64,000 nt of DNA from Lyophyllum atratum (lineage: Eukaryota > Basidiomycota > Agaricomycetes > Agaricales > Lyophyllaceae): the NCBI GenBank assembly GCA_014905825.1, contig JACGCN010000010.1, positions 1,240,001 through 1,304,000 on the forward strand, in the 5' to 3' direction. Positions 1 through 9,803 of this stretch are shown in pieces. The notes beneath the pieces were generated by a model that made no database searches, was not told where the DNA came from, and saw only the letters and a program-made list of their open reading frames with translations. How positions within the stretch are numbered: the stretch's first letter is position 1; each line of letters starts with the position of its first letter. Both the position numbers and the translations under genes were made by a program.

Positions 1-561
1 GCTAGCGAACACCGTCTTGATATCCACGATCCTGACTATGGCCAGCCAGTCCGTGGGCGGTAACGTGCATAACCCACTCTCCACGTAACATCTGCCATGT
101 GACGCAAATGCCTTCTTCTCTAAAGAAGCGCATGTTACTCCGGCGGCGGACGTAGCCTCTGGGATGAGTGTCCTTTGCAGGCACAGCATTGTGTTCAGCA
201 TCCACTCCTGGCCCTTCGTGCTGAGCTCTACACGATCCGTCCTGAACTTCTCGCAGAAGTGTTGGCCGTACCCAATCGGGTATCCATCCAGCCCGCAGTT
301 GTATTTGGATTCCAAACAGTCAGCGTAGAAGGCGCAACTGTCCCGAGGCGGACTGACGCAGATGGATGGCGTGGATGAGTTCGTGGCATCGAGTTGTCGG
401 GACGATAGACTGCTGGCTGTATGAGCAGAGGCGATGGAGGTTGGAAAGGCATTCGCAGTGATGGTGGATGGACTCAGTGGGCCAATCATGAGAAGTAGGA
501 GGAGGGTAGTGACGAGAAGACCGGGTATGGATTGCACAGCTGTATATGGTGCGTCGAGCTT
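1..561 (-). CDS. Stanniocalcin-like secreted cysteine-rich protein, truncated by the window edge
   Basis: A single open frame runs from an ATG at 561 to the left edge (187 codons, 3' end missing). Residues 1 to about 37 form a signal-peptide-like start with a leucine-rich core (LLVTTLLLLLMIG). The mature part has regularly spaced cysteines in segments such as CAFYADCLESKYNC, GQHFCEKF, NTMLC and GRCYVESGLC. This spacing and the YxxCLE...GYP.GYG..FC pattern match the small stanniocalcin-like proteins common in basidiomycete secretomes; function is unknown and secretion is inferred. The upstream in-frame codon TGA at 589-591 fixes the start. No intron is needed in the visible part. Confidence 0.72.
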
Positions 562-1056
562 CATTCCTGAATCGAATGCTGGTATACCTCACTGCGACGA
601 AAGTAATGGCACGCTCAGTGCGTAGGAATGGGAAGACGATGAAGGACGAAATGGGAGCATCGACAGGTGCAATTGAATGTGATATGTGTCAACAGCTTTG
701 CATCAGGCAACGTCAACATGGAGGAGTGACATGGGCAGATAGTGTCTATATTTAGGCAGAATTCAGGGTCTTGTTGGCCACTCGAGCGCACAACGAGCGC
801 AGGGGATGACTTAGTTTCTCGCCCCACAAACTGGAACGACTCATGAACTGCACGTCTCGTCGATGTCCTTCTGGTTCTCCATATAGCGCGCTCGCCACAT
901 GTTCTTCTGTATGGCAGCCGCCTGCCATCTCTACCTAGTAAGCCTCTTTCGTTCAAATACTTATACACCAACATTTCATGCTCTCCGTCCACACCTCTTG
1001 CAAGGCGAGCTCCTTACTTCCATTTTACCGCTAGCGAACACCGGCTGCACGGTGGT
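562..1056. other. Intergenic stretch, no gene recognised
   Basis: Upstream flank of the stanniocalcin-like gene. Short open frames exist on both strands, but none shows a recognisable domain or intron structure. A 14-base match to the first bases of the window (GCTAGCGAACACCG) occurs at 1031 and may be chance. Confidence 0.5.
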
Positions 1057-1366
1057 GACTACTCCTTCGGCACCTTTGATACGATGTAAACCAGGTCGTC
1101 ATCCAGAAGGGTCATACTCAATGCACCCGTGCCAAAGATACAAGAACTCACTCGCATGTCTCGCTTCACCACGGCTTCCCTTTTTCTTTCCACGTCCTGT
1201 CCTCGCATAGCCTCAGCTCCTGAATCTCGAGGAGCCTGCACTTACAGGTCTTCCTGGCGTCAGGACTTGTTCTAGCGTCTTGCGGAGAGGAACAGGAGTG
1301 GCAGCAGGCAGGACTCTCACGACCCGCCAGTCCGCACTTTCTCTAGCGGTTGTACTGCTTCTGGGG

Positions 1367-1371
1367 CGCTC
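1367..1371. repeat. Left target-site duplication CGCTC
   Basis: CGCTC directly precedes the first LTR (TGTTGGG at 1372). The same five bases follow the last LTR at 4301-4305. Five-base duplications are usual for LTR retrotransposon integrase. Confidence 0.8.
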
Positions 1372-1588
1372 TGTTGGGATTTCGGGCTTGATAGCGAGCA
1401 CAGGGGCGGTTAAGCCGAGGGTGGACAATCTCGTAAGGAGATTGGCCAGTATATTTTGACTTATATACCTAGCTATGTCTATATTACTAAGGTAGAAAAT
1501 TGTAAGTAAAATTTACTGCATAGGAAAATTGCATGATAAGTAAGCATGTCGTCATGCCTGATTAACTAATCCGGGCGAGATTCCAACA
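1372..1588 (-). repeat. Copia-type LTR, outer left copy
   Basis: 217 bp beginning TGTTGG and ending CCAACA. It belongs to the variant with GTATATTTTGACTTATATACC, shared with 2796-2998 and 4084-4300. Confidence 0.85.
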
Positions 1589-1589
1589 C

Positions 1590-1807
1590 TGTTGGGATTT
1601 CGGGCTTGATAGCGAGCACAGGGGCGGTTAAGCCGAGGGTGGACAATCTCGTAAGGAGATTGGCCAGTGTATTTCCGTTTATATACCTAGCTATGTCTGT
1701 ATTATTAATGTAGAAAATTGTAAGTAAATTTTACTGAATAAGAAAACTTCTATGATAAGTCAGCATGTCGTCATGCCTGATCAACGAATCCGGGCGAGAT
1801 TCCAATA
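1590..1807 (-). repeat. Copia-type LTR, second variant
   Basis: Separated by a single base from the preceding LTR. It carries the variant GTGTATTTCCGTTTATATACC and ends CCAATA instead of CCAACA. It pairs with the LTR at 2412. Confidence 0.85.
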
Positions 1808-2020
1808 CTCTCCCTTGATCTGGCATGACACTATAGCAAGAGTTAGAAAATAAAAAGAAAATATATCTAAAAATTCGAGTTTGTCTTCAAGGCTCTCTGT
1901 GGCCCCGGAATCTCTATCATTGCGCGTCGTCAAAGCTCTCCCTGGCTCTGGAAACCATCAACTTCCATCATCGAGGCTCTCCCTGGCCTCGGGATACGTC
2001 ATCGAGAAGTGATCTCGGGA

Positions 2021-2411
2021 TCAGAAAGCGTAATCGTCGTCGGTCGCGATGTGCGCGTTGTCGGGCGCATCAGTCTTCTTTGCGTCATCATCCTTCCCTG
2101 TCCTGTCCTTCTTCGCGTCTCGGCAATTTCGGGCTAAATGCCCCTTTTTCCCACAGGTGTAACAGGTGACGTTTGGCGAATATTTACCGACCATTGCCAT
2201 ATCGGTGAGTTTTTGATCGCCGAGGTGATTGTTCGCGTTACGTCGGGCTTCTTCATCAATCAGGGCGCCCGTGACATCAGAAACGATGTTCAAGTCGTCC
2301 ATTGTAGTGCTGAGTGAGGTGGCCATACTAGACCAGGTTTCATTGAGGTTCATGATGAGCACATCAATAATCGTGCTATCCTCGATTTTGACGCCGATTG
2401 ATTTGAGATTG
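2021..2411 (-). pseudogene. 5'-deleted gag of the inner Copia-type element
   Basis: Nearly identical to the 3' half of the intact gag at 3212-4021, including the CCHC zinc knuckle (CYTCGKKGHLARNC) and the acidic ATDDDYAF end. The reading frame runs straight into the LTR at 2412. About 480 bp, matching 3599-4079 of the full copy, are missing. The deletion joint sits on a shared GAG triplet, consistent with microhomology-mediated loss. The protein lacks the N-terminal UBN2-like part and cannot start normally. Confidence 0.8.
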
Positions 2412-2622
2412 TGTTGGGATTTCGGGCTTGATAGCGAGCACAGGGGCGGTTAAGCCGAGGGTGGACAATCTCGTAAGGAGATTGGCCAGTGTATTTCCGT
2501 TTATATACCTAGCTATGTCTGTATTATTAATGTAGAAAATTGTAAGTAAATTTTACTGAATAAGAAAACTTCTATGATAAGTCAGCATGTCGTCATGCCT
2601 GATCAACGAATCCGGGCGAGAT
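2412..2622 (-). repeat. Copia-type LTR, second variant, end-truncated
   Basis: Same variant as 1590-1807. It lacks the last few bases, which are replaced by the start of an inverted LTR copy at 2623. Confidence 0.8.
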
Positions 2623-2797
2623 TGTTGGAATCTCGCCCGGATTAGTTAATCAGGCATGACGACATGCTTACTTATCATGCAATTTTCCTATGCAGTAAAT
2701 TTTACTTACAATTTTCTACCTTAGTAATATAGACATAGCTAGGTATATAAGTCAAAATATACTGGCCAATCTCCTTACGAGATTGTCCACCCTCGGC
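2623..2797 (+). repeat. Inverted partial Copia-type LTR
   Basis: Reads TGTTGGAATCTCGCCC..., the reverse complement of the LTR end. It runs to the internal CCTCGGCTT motif, where it fuses with a forward LTR. With 2830-2998 it forms a near-perfect hairpin of about 170-bp arms. Confidence 0.8.
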
Positions 2798-2998
2798 TTG
2801 ATAGCGAGCACAGGGGCGGTTAAGCCGAGGGTGGACAATCTCGTAAGGAGATTGGCCAGTATATTTTGACTTATATACCTAGCTATGTCTATATTACTAA
2901 GGTAGAAAATTGTAAGTAAAATTTACTGCATAGGAAAATTGCATGATAAGTAAGCATGTCGTCATGCCTGATTAACTAATCCGGGCGAGATTCCAACA
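2796..2998 (-). repeat. Copia-type LTR lacking its first ~13 bp (3' LTR of the gag-bearing copy)
   Basis: Matches 1372-1588 from GGCTTGATAGCG onward and ends CCAACA at 2998. It directly abuts the purine-rich (minus-strand) tract AGATTAAGGGAG, the likely polypurine tract of the gag-bearing element. Confidence 0.8.
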
Positions 2999-3211
2999 CT
3001 CTCCCTTAATCTGGCATGACACTATAGTAAGAGTTAGAAAATAAAAAGAAAGTATATCTAAAAATTCGAGTTTGTCTTCAAGGCTCTCTGTGGCCCCGGA
3101 ATCTCTATCATTGCGCGTCGTCAAAGCTCTCCCTGGCTCTGGAAACCATCAACTTCCATCATCGAGGCTCTCCCTGGCCTCGGGATACGTCATCGAGAAG
3201 TGATCTCGGGA
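2999..3211 (-). repeat. 3' untranslated part of the gag-bearing element with three degenerate repeats
   Basis: Between the gag stop and the 3' LTR. Read on the minus strand, three related blocks (CCAGGGAGAGCCTCGATGAT, CCAGGGAGAGCTTTGACGAC, CCACAGAGAGCCTTGAAGAC) are spaced roughly 50 bp apart. A possible polypurine tract follows just before 2998. The role of the repeats is unknown. Confidence 0.6.
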
Positions 3212-4021
3212 TCAGAAAGCGTAATCGTCGTCGGTCGCGATGTGCGCGTTGTCGGGCGCATCAGTCTTCTTTGCGTCATCATCCTTCCCTGTCCTGTCCT
3301 TCTTCGCGTCTCGGCAATTTCGGGCTAAATGCCCCTTTTTCCCACAGGTGTAACAGGTGACATTTGGCGAATATTTACCGACCATTGCCATATCGGTGAG
3401 TTTTTGATCGCCGAGGTGATTGTTCGCGTTACGTCGGGCTTCTTCATCAATCAGGGCGCCCGTGACATCAGAAACGATGTTCAAGTCGTCCATTGTAGTG
3501 CTGAGTGAGGTGGCCATACTAGACCAGGTTTCATTGAGGTTCATGATGAGCACATCAATAATCGTGCTATCCTCGATTTTGACGCCGATTGATTTGAGTT
3601 GTGCAGCTGTCCTGGTGACACCGTTTACGTAATCTTCGATGGGTTTGTCGGTATCGTGATGGGCACCGTAGAACTTGCGCATCAGGGCGATTCGATTGGC
3701 GCGGGAATTCTTCTCGTAGATCTTTTGGAGTTTCTTCCACGCATCCACGCCATCAGCGGCATCAATAATGTATTGATACTGACTGGGGTCTATTGTCAGT
3801 CCAATAGCCGTTAGGGCGTCCTCCGCTTTGCTCTCCCAATTGGATTGAGATTCGCGTGTCGTAGGCTTCTCTTTCGTCATAATTTCCCAGCATTCAGCCC
3901 TGCGTAATACCATCGACATCGCGAACTTCCAATCTTGATAGGTGGTGATGCTGCCATCAGACTTTGATGCGCCAAGCTTCGGGACGGAGTTCAAAAGGTT
4001 ATTGATGTTTTGGCCGGTCAT
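3212..4021 (-). CDS. gag: Copia-type Gag protein, intact, without pol
   Basis: Single exon of 269 codons. Residues about 20-190 match the UBN2/gag-polypeptide fold of Copia elements in pattern (YQDWKFAMSMVLRRAECWEI, WKKLQKIYEKNSRANRIALM, RKFYGAHHDTDKPIEDYV). Residues about 225-238 form a CCHC zinc knuckle, CYTCGKKGHLARNC, for RNA binding. A charged tail (KKDRTGKDDDAKKTDAPD) ends in YAF-TGA. Only about 210 bp separate the stop from the 3' LTR, so there is no room for pol. Gag would form particles around element RNA and need integrase and reverse transcriptase from elsewhere. The ATG lies about 60 bp inside the 5' LTR at 4084. Confidence 0.9.
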   Translation of the reverse strand: MTGQNINNLLNSVPKLGASKSDGSITTYQDWKFAMSMVLRRAECWEIMTKEKPTTRESQSNWESKAEDALTAIGLTIDPSQYQYIIDAADGVDAWKKLQKIYEKNSRANRIALMRKFYGAHHDTDKPIEDYVNGVTRTAAQLKSIGVKIEDSTIIDVLIMNLNETWSSMATSLSTTMDDLNIVSDVTGALIDEEARRNANNHLGDQKLTDMAMVGKYSPNVTCYTCGKKGHLARNCRDAKKDRTGKDDDAKKTDAPDNAHIATDDDYAF

Positions 4022-4083
4022 CGCGGATAGAGATGTAGAGGGCGACTAGAGAGCAGAGGGTGTGTGCAGGCTACACGAGATTG

Positions 4084-4300
4084 TGTTGGGATTTCGGGCT
4101 TGATAGCGAGCACAGGGGCGGTTAAGCCGAGGGTGGACAATCTCGTAAGGAGATTGGCCAGTATATTTTGACTTATATACCTAGCTATGTCTATATTACT
4201 AAGGTAGAAAATTGTAAGTAAAATTTACTGCATAGGAAAATTGCATGATAAGTAAGCATGTCGTCATGCCTGATTAACTAATCCGGGCGAGATTCCAACA
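4084..4300 (-). repeat. Copia-type LTR, outer right copy (5' LTR for gag)
   Basis: 217 bp with TGTTGG...CCAACA ends, essentially the same variant as 1372-1588. It is followed at 4301-4305 by the CGCTC target duplication. Confidence 0.85.
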
Positions 4301-4506
4301 CGCTCCAAAGGCAAGTGACCACCTCCAACAAGCTTGAGAAGCGCTATGAGTTGCTGATCGAATTTTAGGTCACGATCGGAACCGGGGCCGCACGTCCGGT
4401 CGCTAGAGTTTCTAATTATGGCCGGACGACACTCCAACACCGCTTGACAAAAGGCCTTGACCGCGAGTTTCCTGCATGGGCCATCTCCAGAGCTTTCGTC
4501 ACTCAA

Positions 4507-4926
4507 GCAAGCCCTCTAATCTCGATAACGATTACGCACGCTTACAGGTTACTGGAGCCAAATATTCCTCCGATCTCGTTCTCGTTTTGATGTGCCTCCA
4601 GGGCTCCAAGGCCATGGTCAGAGATGTCGCTCATTTGTTAAACATCCCTCGAATCGTGCATGCTCGCTACGGAAACTCAATACCCACGACACGTTTCCGC
4701 AATGACCATCACATACGGTCGGTGCCTGCCGTAGGATTCATACCGCCTGACTCTACCTATCCTCCTTATCAGTACGAAAAGGACTCTCAATACAAAGCTA
4801 CCCTGCCAGGAATGGTTCATCGCGGGTGCAACTGAGGTACATTCTCGCAACATAAACTGGGTGATCAATCACATACTACTGGTATAAAAAGCACGACTGG
4901 TTGAGACTGGCATTTCAATCTACAGG
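4507..4926. other. Promoter region of the MFS gene
   Basis: No convincing gene. The sequence GGTATAAAAA at 4881-4890 is a good TATA box 37-46 bp before the transporter ATG at 4927. An open frame at 4476-4835 has no recognisable features and is treated as chance. Confidence 0.5.
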
Positions 4927-7293
4927 ATGTCTATTCACTCTAAGGACTCGAAAGTGCCTTCTTCTGAAGTGTCGGAGCCACCTCACGGTGTATGGGACGC
5001 TGACGAAGAACGAAGGCTTGTCCGAAAGATCGACATTCGCTGCATGGTATGCGTTTCGGTGTGCTGAACGTGTCCGTGTTACTGACGATGAAATTTCAGC
5101 CGGCTTTGGTTCTGGTGCGTTCAAGTGGTGCCAACGATCAACATGCCAACTGATTAGATGGCTAGCTCTTCATTCTCAACTACGTTGTTAGTTCGTCTTT
5201 TTGGTAGTGATTCGCGGTGCTGACCCCAACTCTTAGGAGGTACATGGAATCCAAGGTGTATCATAGGACATCGAGCTCACAGAATGCCCACTGTAGCGTG
5301 GAAATCTGCCCAATGCTCGTCTCCAAGGTCTCCAAGATGACTTGAATCTTACCGACACCCAGTGCGCGGCCTGCCTCTCCGTGTTCTTTGCTGGTTATTT
5401 CTCTGTGTGTTCACCTCTCTTCGCCAATCTCAATCTGACCGCTATGTCAGGTGCAAGTCCCAGGTAACTTGATCATGAATACGATTCCATATCCGCGTCT
5501 CTTCCTGGCTACCATTGCTGTACTCTGGGGTGGCATCTCTGCATTCTGTGCTGTATGTGCCCGTCACTACACTCTTTCGTCCGAAGTCTTTGTTGATAAC
5601 TTCCCGTTATAGCTGTGCAATAACTTTCGGCAGCTGATAGTATGTCGTTTCTTCATGGGATTCGTCGGTGGGTACTCCACAACTTGAATTTTCAATCAAA
5701 TTGTGAGGTTGTCTACAGAGGCGGCTTTCTACCCATCTTGCCTCTACTACCTGTCGCGCTGGTACACTCGGAAAGAAATCGGCCTGAGAATTGCCTGGTT
5801 CGTATGCCAGCATTCTCGTTCTCGTGCGATTACCCTAAACAGCGCTACAGGCTCAACGTCGGGAATATGTTGGCTACGGGTCTTGGTAGTGTTCTCGCTG
5901 CTGGCATTATGAGTGGGATGGAGGGTACTCAAGGCATTCGGGGTTGGAGATGGGTACGTCCAATGTTGTATTTCCTGTTTCCGTCACGCATTTGAACCTT
6001 CATCTGCGTAGATCTTTATTGTTTTGGGTTCTATCACCGTGGCCATCGGACTTGCAGTTCCGTTCATCTTGGCTGACTATCCTTCGACACCGACGTATGC
6101 GGTCTGTTCTGTCCACGATATCATTCCCGTCGTTAATTTTTCCCAGGTCATGGCTGAGTGAACGTGAGCGGGTGATCGCGCAAGGAAGACTCGTCAAGGA
6201 TGTCGGCATCATAGATAACCCCGACGAGGAGGAAAAGACCGGCTCTGGTGCACTCCGTGGAGTGATCCTTGCTTTGACAGATATCAAAGTATGGGCTCCC
6301 ATGTATGTTCCTTTTTCTCGTATCTTTCAGTGTAAGCTCATGGCGATCTACAGTGCTATGACCTTTACCTGGGTCATAGGCGTTGCTTTCGCTCAATATC
6401 TACCTACGATTACGCAAACCCTGGGCTACTCGACGACTGTGACCCTCCTGCTCACCTTCCCCCCTTGGGCTTTTGCTACCCTGTTCGCTCTGGCCAACTC
6501 CTGGCATTCAGACAGAACCGGGAGAAGTTTTGGCATATCAGCTTGAGTTATGGGTTTGCGCTTTTGGGATACGTCGTTGCGTTGACAGGTTAGTTTTGTT
6601 TACTTTTGTGGCTCGTGGTGTTGGTGCGGTTCTCAACGATTAAAATAGCTAAAACGACGGCCGGGAAATATGTGTCTCTCTTTCTGATGTGCACGGGCTA
6701 CAGTGGTACGCTTTATATCTGTCCTTCTATCATCGGTCTGAATTCAGTGATCTCCAAGGTGGTATCATCCTCGTCGGTTGGATTAGCTCCTGTATACCGC
6801 GTCCACCTGTGAAGCGTGCCGCCGCTATTGCCCTTGTGATTGGACTCGGAAGCTTTGGATCTGTAAATCCCATTTTCGTCAAACACTACTGGTATCTAAC
6901 AACGTTCCGCGTTTCTAGATTCCTGGAGCCTACTTCTGGCCATCGAAATGGGGACCGAAATATTGGCAATCCTTCGTGATCGAGATATGCTTCATCGTAC
7001 TCAGCTGGTTGATCATGCTCGGTACGCATTCGTCGTGAAGTGCTCCTGAGTCCTTTGCTGATGTCGTGTTTGTGAAGTCTATCGTCAGTATTTGGTGTCC
7101 TTGAACAAGACGCTGGAGAAGGGCGAAGCCCAAGCGTACGAAGCTAATGCGAATGCTATCGCACAGAGTGCCGAGTTAGTTTATTTCTTAGTCTGTGAGG
7201 TCCTTGGAGCTGATTGCTTTCTAAAACAGTTTAGTACACACGACGATTCAAGAGGAGAAAGAAGCCATTCAGTCTTTCCGTTACCTTTATTAA
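4927..7293 (+). CDS. MFS transporter, allantoate permease (DAL5/TNA1-like, ACS) family; possible frameshift
   Basis: Plasma-membrane proton-coupled carrier of organic anions by family. About 13 introns of 45-60 nt are needed; with them nearly all apparent stops vanish. Recognisable parts in order: MSIHSKDSK start, EERRLVRKIDIRCM, LFILNY, RGNLPNARLQGLQDDLNLTD, LSVFFAGY, IPYPRLFLATIAVLWGGISA, CRFFMGFV|EAAFYPSCLYYLSRWYT, MSGMEGTQGIRGWRW, ADYPSTP, WLSERERVIAQGRL, ITQTLGYSTTVTLLL, NSWHSDRTG, WISSCIPRPPVKRAAAIAL, PGAYFWPSKWGPKYWQS, SFRYLY-TAA. Two oddities: the usual Asp before RGN is missing at the splice junction near 5300, and a GGG run near 6519-6523 is one base short for the expected TGEKFWHIS, shifting frame. 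Either a sequence error or a recent inactivation. Substrate cannot be told from sequence. Confidence 0.75.
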
Positions 7294-7782
7294 GTGCTTG
7301 TTGTAAACACCGCATATGCCCATCTGTATGACATCCACGCTTTTCCTGCTTCTGGGAGTGGTGGAAGGATATTCATCTAATTGTCAAGTAGGTTTAATCA
7401 ACATACCTGTGATGACTGTCGAGAACTCCAGCCCTCTCAGCAGTGTTGTACACCAGACTTCGATGCCCTCCCCCCTGAAGGAGTACTTTAGTTACTTATT
7501 GTAGTCTCCCCTTATCCATGTCAACTCAACCCCGCCTTGACCATTCGTAGCATATAACCAACAATTGGGGCGTCGAGCCATAAACTAGCCAACCTTGATC
7601 AAAGTGGACCGTAACTGAAGCAAGAAAGTAACTTTAAGATCGAGCAGCGTACAGCATCTACCTACAGTCTAGTGAGTACTCAGGGGGTATCTGTATCTTT
7701 TCCCAGCTCCATCTCTCAACGGACCCTTCTAATCCGAGGCCCCACCCATTCATTAACGAGGCGACATGCCACACGTCGTCCT
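7294..7782. other. Convergent intergenic region
   Basis: Lies between the 3' ends of the MFS transporter and ARG7. No gene, repeat or RNA recognised. Confidence 0.5.
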
Positions 7783-9393
7783 TCAGCTCCGATAATCGCC
7801 ATTGATCCTCACATACTCCTACAATCGCACCCAAATCCCCATCAGTCTCACCCCCCCAAAAAAAGAAACCAAAGACCGCAACTCACATAACTAAAATCAC
7901 AAGTCCAATACGTCGCCTCCTCCCCCCCCATCCCCAACTCCACCAGCACCCCAAACTCCTCCCTTTCCAAAATCCTCTTCGCCCGCACCTCATCCACATC
8001 CTCCGGCTCGCCCTTGACGAGCACCGGGAGGGGCGCGCTGCCGTCCGAGGGGAGGAATGATACGGAGACTTTGGATGGGTCGATTGAAGGTGTGGGGGAG
8101 GAGGAGGGGGAGGGGAGGGGGGAGAGGGGGACGGACCCTGTGGCGGCGAGGATGCGGCCCCAGCTGGTGGGGAGGTTAGGAGGGGTTAGGGAGGGGAGGG
8201 AGAGGGGGGGACGTACTTTGCGTCTTCGCCGTAGAGGGCGGTTTTGACGAGGGCGGAGGTTGATATGCGGGATGCGATGCTGTGTGCGTCTTTGTATGTC
8301 GGCGCGCCCTAGAAGAGGTATATAAGCGAGTTGGACGATAGAGATATGTGAATAGACATACCTTCACCGTAACCGTAACGAACTTCGTCGCGCCCTCCCC
8401 ATCTCTCACAACAAGCTTCGCAAGATCAACCGCAAACGCCGTCAACTCCCTCTTAAACACCTCATACCCCTCCCCATCCGTCTCCTCATCAATCTCCCTC
8501 ACCTCCCCGCCCTTCAACCCAGGAGCAGCGCCATTAGCCAAAACCACAATCGTATCATTCGTCGACATGTCCCCGTCCACGCTGATCGAGTTGAAGCTCC
8601 TCTCCACCGCGTACGTCAGCGCGCTCTGCAGGCTCCGCGGGGACACCGCCGCGTCCGTGAGTATGCACCCCAGCAGCGTCGCGTGTAGCTGCTTTGGTGT
8701 GGAGAAGGAGGAGGTGGAGGCGGGCCCCATGTCGGGGTGGATCATACCCGCGCCCTTGTTCATCCCCGCCATGCGGTACTGCACACCCCCGATCGTGAAG
8801 GTGCGCGCGCGCAGCTTGGGGAACGTGTCCGTCGTCATGAAGGCCTGCGCCGTGCGTTCCCAGGCCAAAAAGTCGGTGCCCAGGGAGGAAGGCGCCGCCT
8901 CTGTAATGCCTTTGAGGATGTTGGCGATGGGGAGGGTCTGTCCGATGACACCCGTGGACATGACGAGAGTCTCGTGTTCTGGCCTTACTGCACCTGCGGT
9001 GGGGGGAGGGAGGAGAGCGTCTGTGGCGCGCACCATGGCCCACGCATCGTCCATGCCCTGTCGGCCCGTCACAGCATTCGCACAACCGCTGTTGACGACG
9101 ACCGCGCGGGCTCTGCCGCCGTTCTGACTTAGGATCTGGTCGGAGACGAGGACGGGGGCGGCTTTGAATGCGTTGCGGGTGAAGCACGCTGCAGCCGAGG
9201 TGGGGTTATCTGATGTCGAGAGTATGACGCCGAGGTCGGGGACACCCGCCTTCTTCTTCACGCCCGCATGAAGACCAGTGAGTACGTATCCGGCGGGGAA
9301 GGAAGAGGAGGGGAGGGGGGCATGGTGGTGTGCTTTGGAGGGGGCGGCTTTGATGGTGACTGTCGAGCTGAGACGCTTGAACAGGTGCGACAT
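7783..9393 (-). CDS. ARG7: Arginine biosynthesis bifunctional ArgJ: ornithine acetyltransferase / N-acetylglutamate synthase
   Basis: Mitochondrial enzyme moving acetyl groups from N-acetylornithine to glutamate in arginine synthesis. Four exons: 8362-9393, 8217-8308, 7887-8163, 7783-7819 (introns 53, 53 and 67 nt). Start MSHLFKRLSSTVTIKAAPSK resembles a mitochondrial targeting sequence. Family motifs: FPAGYVLTGLHAGVKKK, NSGCANAVTG, VMSTGVIGQ, NKGAGMIHPDMGP, the autocleavage site HATLLG (new N-terminal Thr of the beta chain), SVDGDMSTNDT, KGAPTYKDAHSIA-type junction, WGRILAATG, and the terminal EYVRINGDYRS recovered in the tiny last exon. All key motifs are present, so the gene appears functional. 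GC-rich, strongly codon-biased sequence contrasts with the transposon-rich neighbours. Confidence 0.93.
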
Positions 9394-9771
9394 GGTGGGC
9401 GTTGGATAAACATGGTTCAGGGTCCCTCGCTCAGGCTTATAGACGGCGAAAATGACTCGATGGGAGCTTTACTGCAATTATCCTATTGGTAAAGCTACAT
9501 TTGACGTTTGTATTTCTAGACCAGCTGCTGTGTGGATTAATGAAGAACACAGCAGCTGATGTGGTCTCGTATTGATAACACTGGTCGCAGAAATAGAGGT
9601 GCGGAAGCAGCCTCGTCGGTCTCCCATCGCTCCGTTACTCTGGCAGTCGTCGAATAACAACTGTAGAGTGCAACACGACTGCTGCATCGATGGTGAGGAC
9701 ACTACCCGTACTTTTTCGAAAATTTATGTGATCGAGCCACGTGACACGTACTTCTTTTGGCGCGTCTCGAA
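9394..9771. other. ARG7 upstream region; paralogous to 22361-22540
   Basis: From about 9660 the sequence resembles 22361-22470: a shared CTGCATCGATGGTGA, a CACGTGAC E-box-like core, and TTGGCG(C/T)GTC. This marks the left edge of the duplicated module described further on, now separated from it by the transposon at 9780. Confidence 0.6.
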
Positions 9772-9779
9772 AGTTTACA
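9772..9779. repeat. Left target-site duplication AGTTTACA
   Basis: Perfect 8-base match to 14745-14752 on the other side of the transposon. Confidence 0.92.
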
Positions 9780-9803
9780 CAAGAGGTGTCAGATTCGCCG
9801 ATC
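9780..9803 (+). repeat. Left terminal inverted repeat
   Basis: Starts CAAGAGGTGTCAGATTC. It is exactly the reverse complement of 14721-14744. Confidence 0.92.

Larger units (their letters stand above)
1372..4300 (-). mobile_element. Nested, gag-only Copia-type LTR retrotransposon composite (TR-GAG-like)
   Basis: The block is bounded by 217-bp LTRs (TGTTGGGATTTC...GATTCCAACA) and a CGCTC target duplication. It contains at least six full or partial LTRs of two sequence variants. There is one internal region with an intact gag but no protease, integrase or reverse transcriptase, and one internal region whose gag start is deleted. The outer LTRs (1372-1588, 4084-4300) are the same variant; the LTRs at 1590 and 2412 are the second variant. 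This suggests an original insertion followed by nesting or unequal recombination. Gag-only elements of this sort depend on enzymes of an autonomous relative; that dependence is family knowledge, not seen here. Confidence 0.85.
1057..4506 (-). pseudogene. Unrecognised host gene interrupted by a Copia-type composite element
   Basis: The minus-strand frame at 4506-4301 stays open up to the right end of the retroelement. It continues in the same frame at 1371-1249 on the other side once the element and one CGCTC copy are left out (...GGGHLPLER, then PRSSTTARESADW...). A GTAAGTGC donor follows at about 1247. Further exon-like sequence ends with LLDDDLVYIVSKVPKE and a TAG at 1059-1061. The two halves are now 2.9 kb apart, so the gene is probably dead. 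I do not recognise the family. The MSDESS start at 4506 may be internal to a longer gene. The exon structure near 1060-1250 is uncertain. Confidence 0.45.

Noticed and set aside
615..992. 125-codon minus-strand frame
   Set aside because: No domain and low-complexity composition; it covers the promoter of the stanniocalcin-like gene.
1031..1044. Repeat of the first 14 bases of the window (GCTAGCGAACACCG)
   Set aside because: Similarity does not extend and the surrounding frames differ; treated as chance.
4476..4835. 119-codon plus-strand frame upstream of the MFS gene
   Set aside because: No recognisable domain; the TATA box and ATG of the transporter lie just downstream, and the frame overlaps the end of the interrupted host gene.
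5080..5300. Multiple stops near the start of the MFS gene taken as pseudogenisation
   Set aside because: They fall in short GT...AG introns; splicing restores MPALVL, LFILNY and RGNLPNARLQG.
8348..9127. 259-codon plus-strand frame
   Set aside because: Antisense shadow of the GC-rich ARG7 coding sequence.
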